DNA of 13,631 nucleotides from NCBI GenBank assembly GCA_904501705.1, contig CAJGCA010000046.1, positions 1-13,631 of the forward strand, written 5' to 3'. The notes under the pieces are model-generated. The model was not told where the DNA came from. It made no database searches and saw nothing but the letters and a program-made list of their open reading frames with translations. Shown piece after piece: positions 13,631 through 13,631 of this stretch. Numbering within the stretch: the first letter of the stretch is position 1; each line of letters starts with the position of its first letter. The position numbers were made by a program, and so were the translations under genes. This DNA comes from Clostridiaceae bacterium (lineage in GTDB: Bacteria; Bacillota; Clostridia; Oscillospirales; Acutalibacteraceae).

Positions 13631-13631
13631 C

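Noticed and set aside
1..13631. CRISPR arrays, tRNA or rRNA genes, and insertion sequences
   Set aside because: No direct repeat array, cloverleaf, rRNA-like sequence or transposase was seen on either strand.

Overview
The window most resembles a GC-rich member of the Clostridia, possibly Oscillospiraceae/Ruminococcaceae-like. Two features suggest this: an IspH protein fused to ribosomal protein S1 domains, an architecture known from Clostridia, and AzlCD plus clostridial-type PheA and aminotransferase proteins in a roughly 60% GC background. The taxonomic call is inference.

Layout: bases 1-457 hold the 3' part of a low-GC plus-strand gene of unknown function. Everything else that looks real is on the minus strand. 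Read in transcription order (high to low coordinates) it starts with ispH-S1 (13601-11553), with its own terminator. Next is a 75-residue ferritin/rubrerythrin-like protein (11451-11224), also with a terminator. Then comes a consensus promoter (TTGACA, 17 bp, TATAAT; 11151-11123), followed by an unlisted 25-codon leader ORF, an attenuator-type terminator and an eleven-gene operon of about 10.2 kb ending at a terminator near 617-582.

The operon is a complete aromatic amino acid pathway. AroF, AroB, AroQ (type II dehydroquinase), an AroE-AroK fusion, AroA and AroC convert PEP and erythrose-4-phosphate to chorismate. The bifunctional chorismate mutase/prephenate dehydratase (PheA), prephenate dehydrogenase (TyrA) and a class I aminotransferase take chorismate to phenylalanine and tyrosine. 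The last two genes, azlC and azlD, encode an amino acid exporter. Most junctions are overlapping or abutting stop/start codons (ATGA, TAATG, TAAATG), which points to translational coupling.

The main discovery candidate is the control region. Directly downstream of the promoter is a leader ORF with a good Shine-Dalgarno site that encodes MFAKVNFSYFYYF and then 12 more residues. Six of seven consecutive residues are Phe or Tyr, and there is no Trp. It is followed by mutually exclusive RNA pairings and a strong intrinsic terminator ahead of the first structural gene. This is the layout of classical ribosome-mediated attenuation (as in enterobacterial pheL-pheA), here apparently sensing both end products of a whole-pathway operon in a Firmicute, where T-box or protein-based control would be more expected. 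Other points of interest are a possible internal ribosome binding site that would make free S1 from the ispH-S1 gene, an AT-rich patch inside ispH, a perfect cre-like palindrome at the azlD stop codon, and a sharp GC change near 600.
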